38,266 bases of DNA, from the NCBI GenBank assembly GCA_016789785.1, contig JAEUQE010000063.1, positions 1 through 38,266 on the forward strand. Reading direction: 5' to 3'. The position numbers and the translations under genes are program-made. The DNA comes from Bryobacterales bacterium (GTDB lineage Bacteria > Acidobacteriota > Terriglobia > Bryobacterales > Bryobacteraceae). The notes below the pieces were generated by a model. The model searched no databases, was not told the origin of the DNA, and saw only the letters and a list, made by a program, of their open reading frames with translations. Positions 25,001-31,557 of the stretch are shown here, piece after piece (position 1 is the first letter of the stretch; each line of letters opens with the position of its first letter).

Positions 25001-25612
25001 AGAAACGTTCATCACTCTGGGGGTCACGGCGATCGTGCAGGGACGAGCCCACTGAAAAAGTTCGATACTCTGACCAGTTGGGAACGTGATAAAGCCGGAA
25101 CGATTGGCAAACGTTGGGTTCGCCGAAACATTCACGAGGTACCCACCCAACTGGGCTGATGGTGCAAAACTCACCCATGGAGGACCGCTCGGCGTCATTG
25201 TGCACCCCGGAGTGCCGGCTGGTGTAAGTTCGCGTTGTCCCCCTTCGTGTGGGAGTAGCATGGTTCCCGTGGTTCCCTGTTGCGTTACCGAGTAGAGGCA
25301 AGGAGCCTGCGCAATCGTGATCGTGCGATTGGCGATGGTGAACCCCCCGGATCGCCCCGATGCTCCGTCGTGCCGCGCCACCTGCGCCACGATCGGACCC
25401 GTGCCGATGCGCGGACTGGATGACACCTGGATCCATGGATTCGAGTTCGAAGCCGACCACACACAGGTGGGCCCTGTGGTCACGGTCAGGGGCACGGCGG
25501 TCGCGGCGGCGGGTACGCTCGCCGTAGACGGCGTCACGGTGTAGGTGCATCCGGTTTGTCCGTACGCGACTCCCTCCGCAAGCAACAGCAGCAGCAGTAC
25601 CGGCAGAATCAT
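22007..25612 (-). CDS. Secreted BACON-repeat protein with three C-terminal tandem modules
   Basis: The frame is open to 25966, but the ATG at 25612 has AAGGAG upstream and begins a signal peptide (MILPVLLLLLLAEGVAYG), so I use it (1201 residues). About eight BACON-like beta-sandwich modules follow, several opening with CTYTLS and holding a central GCxW. Modules 5 to 8 are exactly 86 residues each. From about residue 820 there are three ~125-residue modules with a shared pattern (PCRxxETR, NVTxxPxG, WPAGxTxPN, NSxIxxAG, IDIxGYF), ending INGYFGR. I have seen this C-terminal module type in acidobacterial secreted proteins but know no function. Binding of carbohydrate or protein at the surface is likely; no catalytic motif is visible. 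It is transcribed alone, convergent to the sulfatase operon. Confidence 0.8.
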   Translation of the reverse strand: MILPVLLLLLLAEGVAYGQTGCTYTVTPSTASVPAAATAVPLTVTTGPTCVWSASNSNPWIQVSSSPRIGTGPIVAQVARHDGASGRSGGFTIANRTITIAQAPCLYSVTQQGTTGTMLLPHEGGQRELTPAGTPGCTMTPSGPPWVSFAPSAQLGGYLVNVSANPTFANRSGFITFPTGQSIELFQWARPCTIAVTPRVMNVSVPNSGVNFSFAVTASDPQCEWTFSGPAGFSITGGAPAGDRVETRRVGNSVVTGSTPPTTSLTDPWQLVALTASGILNPVGVDINKFSVAPSRTLFHADGGDFDLNFAASCVSSFCTYGAPANPSWIQNIPPIFSFRVLPNTSTANRTYEMPLHVTNVPATSVTITQLGICNFTRSPATIDVGGDGGAVEFMMTAPDSRCPWTVAPSDSSIRLNSTTGTGTALIVGTMDANPSSSPRTASVQITSPGAMLTTVRVNQAGQSCEPKITTAGGTVPASGGSRTVSVAIALGCAWQATVSQPWLTLAGASNGNVPGSFAVNVAANTEPVTRAALVTVSGKTLTITQDAGSCTYTLSSNSISVPAAGQQGSVNLTASAGCNWTAASPDPFVTITTGASGSGNGTVSFNVLANQNASARATTLTIAGRSYTVNQAGLSCTYTLSPTTATVPSSGGARTFSVETSAGCAWQAIASEPWISFPGASSGTGPGSFSITAAANSGSSARTGSVSAGGRTSTITQEGGACTYTLSSTSISIPAAGEQNSVNVTTSAGCNWTAASPDSWAVITAGASGSGNGTVSFNVLANPGASSRSTTLTIAGRSYTVSQAGTAAGPPGTGLTFVSLPPCRILETRPEYNFEGRTGAFGPPFLARGETRTLQMNQSNLCPVPTSAKAYVVNVTLVPRGAVDFATLWPAGETRPNVWSIRSPDGNIVANSAIIKAGTGGAIQLHVSDNTDLLIDIAGYFTDNRSLSNLAYYPLTPCRVIETRSEYRPAGPFGPPSLSARQTRRFRFPASSCPVPQGASAYSMTITAVPQGALQFLTAWPAGATQPNVSSINSPAGRVLANSVILPAGSDGSIDVFAFDQTDFLIDITGYFAPDDGTNGQFYFPVTQCRASDSTVSGGIFTDESVRTLNVPGAAGCSNIPSSARGYALNVTALPGGQPMPFVTLYPTGQSRPNASVLNAFNGQIVTNSSIVPAGPGGSIEIFAFRRTNLVVEINGYFGR
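23189..24220 (-). repeat. Four 258-bp coding repeats in an ABAB pattern
   Basis: BACON modules 5-8 begin at the cysteine codons ending at 24220, 23962, 23704 and 23446, each exactly 258 bp apart. Modules 6 and 8 are very similar at DNA level, and modules 5 and 7 share their own phrases (GCAWQA, PGSF). The unit that duplicated therefore appears to be a 516-bp two-module block. Confidence 0.75.
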
Positions 25613-25781
25613 TGTTCTCGGCTCCTTCCCCTCGCACCGCTCAGGGCAGGCTGGTTGGGTGGCTATCTGGTTGTGGCGCGAAACGAGCGGTTTTTCTCCG
25701 GAGATTCGGCGTTGGAAGCCGAGAGCGCGATGTGGTGATCCAAAGAGCGTCCGAGTGTGGCGTTCCCGCGCCGGATCACGG

Positions 25782-25787
25782 TATGCT
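25782..25787 (+). promoter_or_regulatory. TATGCT -10-like element before the S10 peptidase
   Basis: TATGCT ends six bases before the ATG at 25794. No purine-rich ribosome site stands at the usual distance, so a leaderless transcript is plausible. Confidence 0.35.
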
Positions 25788-25793
25788 TTCGGG

Positions 25794-27308
25794 ATGCCTC
25801 GCGTGTTGGGCAGACTCGCCCTTTTCCTTTCCGTCGCCAGCATTGCGTTCGCGCAACGGCTCGGCGTCAATCCACAGACGCCGGTGCCGACGGCGCCCGC
25901 GCAGCCGGAGGCGCCTGTGGTTCGCAAGCACGAGTGGAAGCTGGGGGACCGCCAGTTGCGGTACACGACGACGACGGGGTTTCTTCCGGTGAAGAACGAG
26001 TCCGGCGAAATCGAGGCCAGTCTGTTCTACATCGCCTACACGCTTGACACCGACCAACCGGTGTCCAAGCGTCCGCTGATGTTCTCGTTCAACGGCGGGC
26101 CGGGATCATCGTCGGTGTGGTTGCATCTGGGCGCGCTGGGGCCTTTCCGGACCAAGATGCATCCCGACGGTGCGTTACCCCCGCCACCCTATGAGTTAGT
26201 GCCGAATGAGCACACGTGGCTGGACAAGACCGACCTTGTATTCATCGACCCCGTGGGCACCGGCTACAGCCGCGCGACGAAGGCCGAGTTCGCACGCAAA
26301 TACAACGGACTGCAGGGCGATTTAGCTTCGGTGGGCGAGTTCATCCGCCTCTATCTGACGCGCAACAGCCGCTGGAGTTCGCCGCTGTTTCTCGTAGGGG
26401 AGAGCTACGGGACCACCCGCGCATCGGGGCTCAGCGGCTATCTGATCGACCGCGGGATCGCGTTCAACGGCATTCTGCTCATCTCCAAGGTGTTGGACTT
26501 CCAGACCATCCGGTTCACCAAGGGGAACGATCTGCCCTTTGTGCTATATCTTCCCACTTACACGGCGACTGCTTTTTATCACAAGAAACTCCCGGCGGAC
26601 TTACAGACCGACTTACAAAAGACGCTTGCCCTCGCGCGGGAATGGGCGCTCGGGCCCTACGCAGCGGCGCTGGCCAAAGGCGATTCCCTGCCTCCGGCGG
26701 AGCGGCAGCAGACCGCGGCGCAACTGGCGCGGTTCACCGGGCTGAGCGCGCGGTATGTGGAGAACAGCGATCTGCGCATTGAAATCATGCGGTTCACCAA
26801 GGAACTCCTGCGCGACCGGAAGCTCGTGGCGGGCCGTCTGGATAGCCGGCTGACGGGATGGGACGGCAACAACGCCGCGGAGCGGCAGGAGTTTGATCCG
26901 AGCATGGCGGCGATTCGTCCGCCTTACACGGCGGCGTTGAACGACTATGTTCGCGGGAAGCTCGGCTATCAGACCGATTTGAATTACTTCATCCTCGGGG
27001 GTGGAATCCAGGCATGGGATTGGGGCTCGGCGGAGTCGGGATTCGCGAATGTTTCCGATCAACTGCGCGTGGCGCTGTCGCGCAATCCGCACATGAAGGT
27101 GTTTGTCGGGTCGGGCTACTACGATCTGGCGACGCCGTTCTTCGCGGCCGAGTACACGCTGCGGCACCTGGGCATCGATCCGGCGGTGAAGAAGAACTTC
27201 ACGGTGGCCGAGTATGAAGCGGGCCACATGATGTACATTCACGAGCCGTCGCTGGAGAAGCTGCGGCGCGATGCCGGCGCTTTCATTGACGCCTCGCTAC
27301 GCCGCTGA
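25794..27308 (+). CDS. Secreted S10-family serine carboxypeptidase
   Basis: I take the ATG at 25794, giving 504 residues and a signal peptide (MPRVLGRLALFLSVASIAFA); the frame is open further upstream, but that part looks non-coding. The S10 features are all present: SFNGGPGSSSVWLHLGALGP (oxyanion region, ~98-117), DPVGTGYS, the nucleophile in GESYGTT (S204), the acid in GYYDLATP (D444) and the histidine in EAGHMMY (H478). Such enzymes remove C-terminal residues from peptides, usually at acid pH. The protein should act in the periplasm or outside. It diverges from the BACON gene, and its stop lies three bases from the convergent prs stop. Confidence 0.92.
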   Translation: MPRVLGRLALFLSVASIAFAQRLGVNPQTPVPTAPAQPEAPVVRKHEWKLGDRQLRYTTTTGFLPVKNESGEIEASLFYIAYTLDTDQPVSKRPLMFSFNGGPGSSSVWLHLGALGPFRTKMHPDGALPPPPYELVPNEHTWLDKTDLVFIDPVGTGYSRATKAEFARKYNGLQGDLASVGEFIRLYLTRNSRWSSPLFLVGESYGTTRASGLSGYLIDRGIAFNGILLISKVLDFQTIRFTKGNDLPFVLYLPTYTATAFYHKKLPADLQTDLQKTLALAREWALGPYAAALAKGDSLPPAERQQTAAQLARFTGLSARYVENSDLRIEIMRFTKELLRDRKLVAGRLDSRLTGWDGNNAAERQEFDPSMAAIRPPYTAALNDYVRGKLGYQTDLNYFILGGGIQAWDWGSAESGFANVSDQLRVALSRNPHMKVFVGSGYYDLATPFFAAEYTLRHLGIDPAVKKNFTVAEYEAGHMMYIHEPSLEKLRRDAGAFIDASLRR

Positions 27309-27311
27309 GAA

Positions 27312-28256
27312 CTACACGAACAACGTCGATACGCTGGTTTCTTCGTGGATCGATTCGATGGCGCGCGCCAGCAGCGCCGCGACCGAAAGCGTGCGGATCT
27401 TGCGGCTCGCCTTGGCGGCCTCGCGCAGCGGAATCGAATTACTGAACACCACTTCGCGAATACCAGAGTTTTCAATCCGGTCGACAGAGGGACCGGAGAG
27501 CACCGCATGGGTCGCACAGGCGGAGACGGATTTCGCGCCATGCTGCAGCAGGGCCTCGGCGCCTTTCACCAGCGTACCGGCAGTATCGATGATGTCGTCA
27601 ATGATGAGGCAACTGCGGCCGTGCACGTCGCCGATGATGTGCATCACGTCGGCGACATTGGCCATCTCCCGGCGCTTGTCGATGATGGCGAGTGGAGCAT
27701 TCAGGCGCTTGGCGAACGATCGCGCGCGCTCGACACCGCCGGCGTCTGGCGACACCACCGTGAGGTTCTCCAATTCTGCGGAGTGCCAGTAGTCGATCAT
27801 GACTGGTGTGGCGAAGAGGTGGTCCACGGGCACGTTAAAGAAGCCCTGAATCGGTGCGGCGTGCAGGTCAAGGGCGAGAATCCGGTTGGCGCCGGCCGTC
27901 TCGAGCAAGCTCGCGACCAGTTTGGCCGAAATCGGCACACGAGGCTTGTCTTTCCGGTCCTGACGCGCATAGCCATAGTAGGGCAGCACGGCCGTGATGC
28001 GATCCGCCGATGCGCGCTTCAATGCGTCGATCATCAGCAGCAGTTCCATGATGTGGTGATCCACTGGCGTGCAGGTGGATTGGACGACGAAGACGTCGGC
28101 GCCACGTACGTTCTCATGGATCTGCACATGGATTTCGCCATCCATGAACGACTTCACTTCGGCCTCTCCGAGCGGTTGCCCGAGATTCTGGCAGATCTCC
28201 CGGGCAAGCTCCGGGTTGGCGTTCCCTGTAAACACTTGGAGTTTGTTAGTGCTCAT
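27312..28256 (-). CDS. prs: Ribose-phosphate pyrophosphokinase (PRPP synthetase)
   Basis: Starting at the ATG at 28256 the protein has 314 residues, the usual length. An in-frame ATG at 28283 would add nine, and neither start has a clear ribosome site. It makes PRPP from ribose 5-phosphate and ATP for nucleotide, histidine and tryptophan synthesis. The visible signatures are the N-terminal VFTGNANPELA, PYYGYARQDRK, the flexible loop KRREMANVADV, and the PRPP-binding loop CLIIDDIIDTAGT. It is a cytoplasmic housekeeping enzyme, transcribed convergently with the peptidase and not obviously part of an operon. Confidence 0.96.
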   Translation of the reverse strand: MSTNKLQVFTGNANPELAREICQNLGQPLGEAEVKSFMDGEIHVQIHENVRGADVFVVQSTCTPVDHHIMELLLMIDALKRASADRITAVLPYYGYARQDRKDKPRVPISAKLVASLLETAGANRILALDLHAAPIQGFFNVPVDHLFATPVMIDYWHSAELENLTVVSPDAGGVERARSFAKRLNAPLAIIDKRREMANVADVMHIIGDVHGRSCLIIDDIIDTAGTLVKGAEALLQHGAKSVSACATHAVLSGPSVDRIENSGIREVVFSNSIPLREAAKASRKIRTLSVAALLARAIESIHEETSVSTLFV

Positions 28257-28470
28257 CTTGCGGACCAATTTGGGCGCGGCCATGGTGTTCGTGCTTGTAG
28301 GCAGGATGTGAGTCCCTGTTGTCGTCGCTTCTGGAAGGCGCGGGCCTCTCACACCCGCATTCGCTGATGCTTGCCGGGAGGTACGCGTGCAATACCCGTC
28401 ATCCCCGCTCCCCGGAAACATGAATGGTACACGAAATCAGCGTTACTGGTCAATTTCACCGCTTGTCAGC

Positions 28471-28504
28471 CGAGGCCATTCGGCCTTGATATCCCTTCGG
28501 GATA
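28471..28504. other. Two adjacent short hairpins
   Basis: CGAGGCC/GGCCTTG around ATTC (28471-28488, one G-T pair) is followed directly by TATCCC/GGGATA around TTC (28490-28504). No T run follows. They may belong to an intergenic repeat or a small RNA. Confidence 0.4.
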
Positions 28505-28557
28505 CGGGGGTAAGGAGTCAGCAGGAAGAAGACAGAATGGGATTTCCACGCCCGGAT

Positions 28558-28620
28558 GTCCGGGGGAAGGTAGCCACGCCCCACGCTTGCCGTGCCGGCT
28601 CTCAAGCCGACACTCCGGAC
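28558..28620. other. Nested inverted repeat
   Basis: GTCCGG (28558-28563) pairs with CCGGAC (28615-28620). Inside, GTGCCGGCT (28592-28600) pairs with AGCCGACAC (28605-28613) around CTCA with one mismatch. The layout resembles a mobile intergenic hairpin element, but only one copy is in this window. Confidence 0.35.
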
Positions 28621-28707
28621 TTCGACGAGTGGTTATGGGTGCTCGCGTTCGCCCAGTTCGCCCTGATCGCAAAGCTGCACCTGTTTCGGTCGCGATACGC
28701 TAGGGAG

Positions 28708-29994
28708 GTGCGACTCTCCAATCTCCTTCTGATTCTGATTCTGGCTGTCACCGCCGCTCTGCCGGCGCGAGCAGAATTGCGGGCCTCGGCGGTGAAGGTG
28801 GACGTGACGCCAAAGTCGCCGCAATGGCTGATGGGATATGCCGCGCGGCAATCGACTGGCGTGCATGACCGCATCTTTCATCGAGTGGCCGCGCTCGATG
28901 ATGGCAAGACACAAGTGTATCTCGTCGCATCGGACTTCTGCGTCTTCTCGCCTTCCGTGTTCGATGAATTCGCAGCGGAACTGCAGGCCAAGACGGGCAT
29001 CACGCGGAAGCAGCTCTGGTGGATGACCACGCACACGCACTCGGCTCCAGAGTTGGGGCCACCGGGGGTTTACGACATTCTACTGAAGGGACGATCGGAT
29101 CATGCCTGGGACCGAGAGTATCTGGCGGAGGTGAAGGCTGCATTGCTGAGCGCGATCACGGAGGCGCGAGGCAAATTGGAGCCCGCACGCGTTTCGACCG
29201 GCACGGGGTTTTCGCGGGCCAATATCAACCGGCGTGCACGGGATTTGGATGGCACGATCAGTCTTGGGCTGAACCCGGATGGTCCCGCCGACCGGCAGAT
29301 CGGCCTGATGCGCCTGGAACGTCCCAACGGGGAGACGATCGCGCTGATCGCCAACTATGCCATGCACGCCACGGCGTTGGGCGGGCGCTTTCTGGAGGTG
29401 AGTGGCGATGCGCCTGGGATTGTCGCCGCGCATGTCGAATCCGCGATCGGCGCACCGATGCTTTTCGTCAACGGAGCGGCCGGCAACCTGGCCCCGATCT
29501 ACTCGGTGCAGAACGACGTCCGCAGCGCGCATTTGGGTGAGTTTCGTGTGCTGCTGGGAGAGCGGATCCTGGAGGCCGCCCGCGCGTTGCCCAAAGGAGC
29601 CGATTCTGTTTTGTGGCTTGGGGAGAAGTGGATTGAGACGCCGCGGAAGCCGGATCTGGGCTGGCCCGCGGAACTGCCCATGTACGCGTCAAAGGACAGC
29701 GCGGGTGGGCCGCTCGTGCGGATTCCCGTGCGGTTCCTGCGCGTACAGGATGCAGCGATCTGGGCCGCGCCCGTGGAGTTGTTTTGCGAGGTCGCAATGC
29801 GGGTCCGGCAGGAGTCTCCGTTCCGGTTCACGTTCTTCTTTGGGTACGCAAACGGGTGGCTTGGCTACTTGCCGACCGCCGCGGCCTATGGGGAGGGCGG
29901 CTACGAGCCGCGAACCGCCGTGGTGACGGAGCGGGCGGAGAAGGACCTCACCGAAGGAGTTCTGACATTTCTGCACTCGATTCCGCGCCAATGA
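28708..29994 (+). CDS. Secreted neutral/alkaline ceramidase-like protein
   Basis: I choose GTG at 28708 (428 residues) because it opens a good signal peptide (VRLSNLLLILILAVTAALPARA). AGGGAG abuts the GTG, too close for a normal ribosome site, while TACGCT (28696-28701) lies six bases upstream, so a leaderless start is possible. The sequence fits the N-terminal catalytic domain of neutral ceramidases: VDVTPKSPQWLMGYA, the metal-binding TTHTHSAPE (H109, H111), NYAMHATALG, SGDAPGI and FVNGAAGNLAP. It lacks the C-terminal domain of full-length ceramidases. Proteins of this size are common in soil bacteria and their true substrate is often unknown. The gene overlaps the acetyltransferase gene by ATGA. 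Confidence 0.8.
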   Translation: MRLSNLLLILILAVTAALPARAELRASAVKVDVTPKSPQWLMGYAARQSTGVHDRIFHRVAALDDGKTQVYLVASDFCVFSPSVFDEFAAELQAKTGITRKQLWWMTTHTHSAPELGPPGVYDILLKGRSDHAWDREYLAEVKAALLSAITEARGKLEPARVSTGTGFSRANINRRARDLDGTISLGLNPDGPADRQIGLMRLERPNGETIALIANYAMHATALGGRFLEVSGDAPGIVAAHVESAIGAPMLFVNGAAGNLAPIYSVQNDVRSAHLGEFRVLLGERILEAARALPKGADSVLWLGEKWIETPRKPDLGWPAELPMYASKDSAGGPLVRIPVRFLRVQDAAIWAAPVELFCEVAMRVRQESPFRFTFFFGYANGWLGYLPTAAAYGEGGYEPRTAVVTERAEKDLTEGVLTFLHSIPRQ

Positions 29995-30857
29995 TCTCTC
30001 GATCCAGTTTTCAGACCCGTGCCGTGGGAGAGGTGCGGGACTTGCTGGAGCAGGACCCCTATTGGGCGCTCTATGCGCTGGGTGATCTGGACGCGGAGCG
30101 GTTTCCGCATGCGCGATGGATGATCGAGGGGCGCAGCATTGCTTTGCTGTATGAGCAGTTCGAAGTTCCGATTCTGTTTGTGCTTGGCGAGCCTGACGGA
30201 TTGGCGCGGGCGGTTCCGGACCGCATGTATCTGCAAGTGCGGGAGACGGTATTGGATCGGATTCGGGAAACGCACGCCGTGGAGCCGATCCGGCCGGCTA
30301 TCCGCATGCGTTTGGAAGAAGGCGCGTTCCGCCCGGTGTGTGTGGAGGAATGCGAGAGGCTGACCGCGGCGGACTTGGCGGAAGTGGAGCAGTTGTATCA
30401 GGATGGCCTCGGCACCGGCGAGTCTCCGGATTTTTTCTATCCTTCCATGCTCGAAGAAGGCGTGTTCGTGGGCTGCCGCAGGGACGGAAGGCTGGTGGCA
30501 GTGGCGGGGACGCATCTGATCGGCAGGACTGCGGGTGTGGCGGCCATTGGGAATATCTACACCCATCGGAGCTACAGGCGCCGCGGCCTTGGCGCGCAAG
30601 TCACGACAGGGGTTGTCAAGGAGCTGTTGCGGATGGGAATCCGCCGCATCGGACTGAACGTTTACGAGGCCAACGAGGCTGCTCAGCGGGTTTACCGGGA
30701 ACTCGGATTTGTCGAGCATTCCCGGTATTTCGAAGGCGCCGCGACCCGCTACGGCTCACATCCGGACGGAGGCGCCCCCGCGGAAGCAGGAGCACACCCG
30801 GAAGGGGCTCCCGGCGGCCCGGCTGGCGGTGGCACGGTCCCAGCGAACGGCAGGTAG
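29991..30857 (+). CDS. GNAT-family N-acetyltransferase
   Basis: The ATG at 29991 overlaps the ceramidase-like gene's stop (ATGA), giving 288 residues. The C-terminal half holds the acetyl-CoA site (GNIYTHRSYRRRGLGAQVT, the R/Q-x-x-G-x-G/A signature) and the typical NVYEANEAAQRVYRELGF of motif B. The N-terminal ~150 residues are less conserved. The last thirty residues are a glycine/alanine/proline-rich tail of unknown role. The acceptor substrate cannot be predicted. Coupling to the ceramidase-like gene suggests co-expression, possibly without functional linkage. The stop is six bases from the convergent response-regulator gene. Confidence 0.85.
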   Translation: MISRSSFQTRAVGEVRDLLEQDPYWALYALGDLDAERFPHARWMIEGRSIALLYEQFEVPILFVLGEPDGLARAVPDRMYLQVRETVLDRIRETHAVEPIRPAIRMRLEEGAFRPVCVEECERLTAADLAEVEQLYQDGLGTGESPDFFYPSMLEEGVFVGCRRDGRLVAVAGTHLIGRTAGVAAIGNIYTHRSYRRRGLGAQVTTGVVKELLRMGIRRIGLNVYEANEAAQRVYRELGFVEHSRYFEGAATRYGSHPDGGAPAEAGAHPEGAPGGPAGGGTVPANGR

Positions 30858-30863
30858 CCGGCA

Positions 30864-31529
30864 TCAGACCATGTTTGGAATCTTGATGATCTTCTTCTGG
30901 ATCGCGTATTGGACCAGTTGTGCTTTATTGTGAATGTCGAGCTTGCGCATGAGGTTGAACTTATGAGCCTCGACGGTCTTCACGCTGAGATTCAGATCGC
31001 AGGCGATTTCCTTGACCGAGTTACCTTCGGCGAGCATTTTGAGCACTTCGCGCTCGCGAGTGGTCAAGGTGGCGAAACGCGGAAGGCGATTGGCCGACTT
31101 GATTCTGGAGCGGAAGTCGTCGACGAGTTGGGAGAGCATTCGAGGACTCAGGTAGCTGCCGCCGCGCGCGATATCGCGCACCGCCGCCACCAGTTGAGCA
31201 GAGGGAGAGTCCTTGAGCACATAGCCGCTGGCCCCGACCTCCATGCCTTCCACGAGGTAGTCCTCGTCGTCGTACATCGTGAGGAACAAGACCTTGGTCT
31301 CGGGGCGGTTTTTCTTGATCTGGCGGGTTGCCTCAAAGCTGCTCAGCCCGGGCATGCCGATATCCATCAGCACGACATCCGGCCGCACTTCGGCGGCCTT
31401 GTCTACCGCATCGCCACCGTTTGAGGCTTCACCAATCACTTCCATGTCAGGTTCGGCCGCGATGAGGGTCCGGATTCCTTGGCGGAAGAGTGTGTGATCG
31501 TCCGCGAGCATGATTCGAATTTTTGCCAT
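30864..31529 (-). CDS. NarL/FixJ-type response regulator with LuxR helix-turn-helix
   Basis: The 221-residue protein has a receiver domain with the acidic pair D10/D11, phospho-acceptor D56 (VVLMDIGMPG), the threonine in FLTMYDD and K106 in YVLKDSP. The LuxR/GerE helix-turn-helix follows (~155-215, LTTREREVLKMLAEGNSVKEIACDLNLSVKTVEAHK). It is the output of the two-component system whose kinase gene ends 28 bp upstream on the same strand. Its target genes cannot be told from this sequence. Confidence 0.95.
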   Translation of the reverse strand: MAKIRIMLADDHTLFRQGIRTLIAAEPDMEVIGEASNGGDAVDKAAEVRPDVVLMDIGMPGLSSFEATRQIKKNRPETKVLFLTMYDDEDYLVEGMEVGASGYVLKDSPSAQLVAAVRDIARGGSYLSPRMLSQLVDDFRSRIKSANRLPRFATLTTREREVLKMLAEGNSVKEIACDLNLSVKTVEAHKFNLMRKLDIHNKAQLVQYAIQKKIIKIPNMV

Positions 31530-31557
31530 ACGATTCGTCCGACGTTAATCTTTTGAA

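Larger units (their letters stand above)
28257..28707. other. Intergenic stretch between prs and the ceramidase-like gene
   Basis: Some 450 bases without a convincing gene. The ceramidase frame is open upstream to 28387, but the encoded stretch has no protein-like character and would place the signal peptide deep inside. The stretch should hold the prs promoter on the minus strand. Several hairpins lie in its right half (listed separately). Confidence 0.5.

Noticed and set aside
25613..25966. N-terminal extension of the BACON protein frame
   Set aside because: The extra 118 codons show no protein character and would bury the signal peptide; AAGGAG precedes the ATG at 25612.
28387..28707. N-terminal extension of the ceramidase-like frame
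   Set aside because: It contains hairpin-forming intergenic sequence and would place the signal peptide more than 100 residues in.
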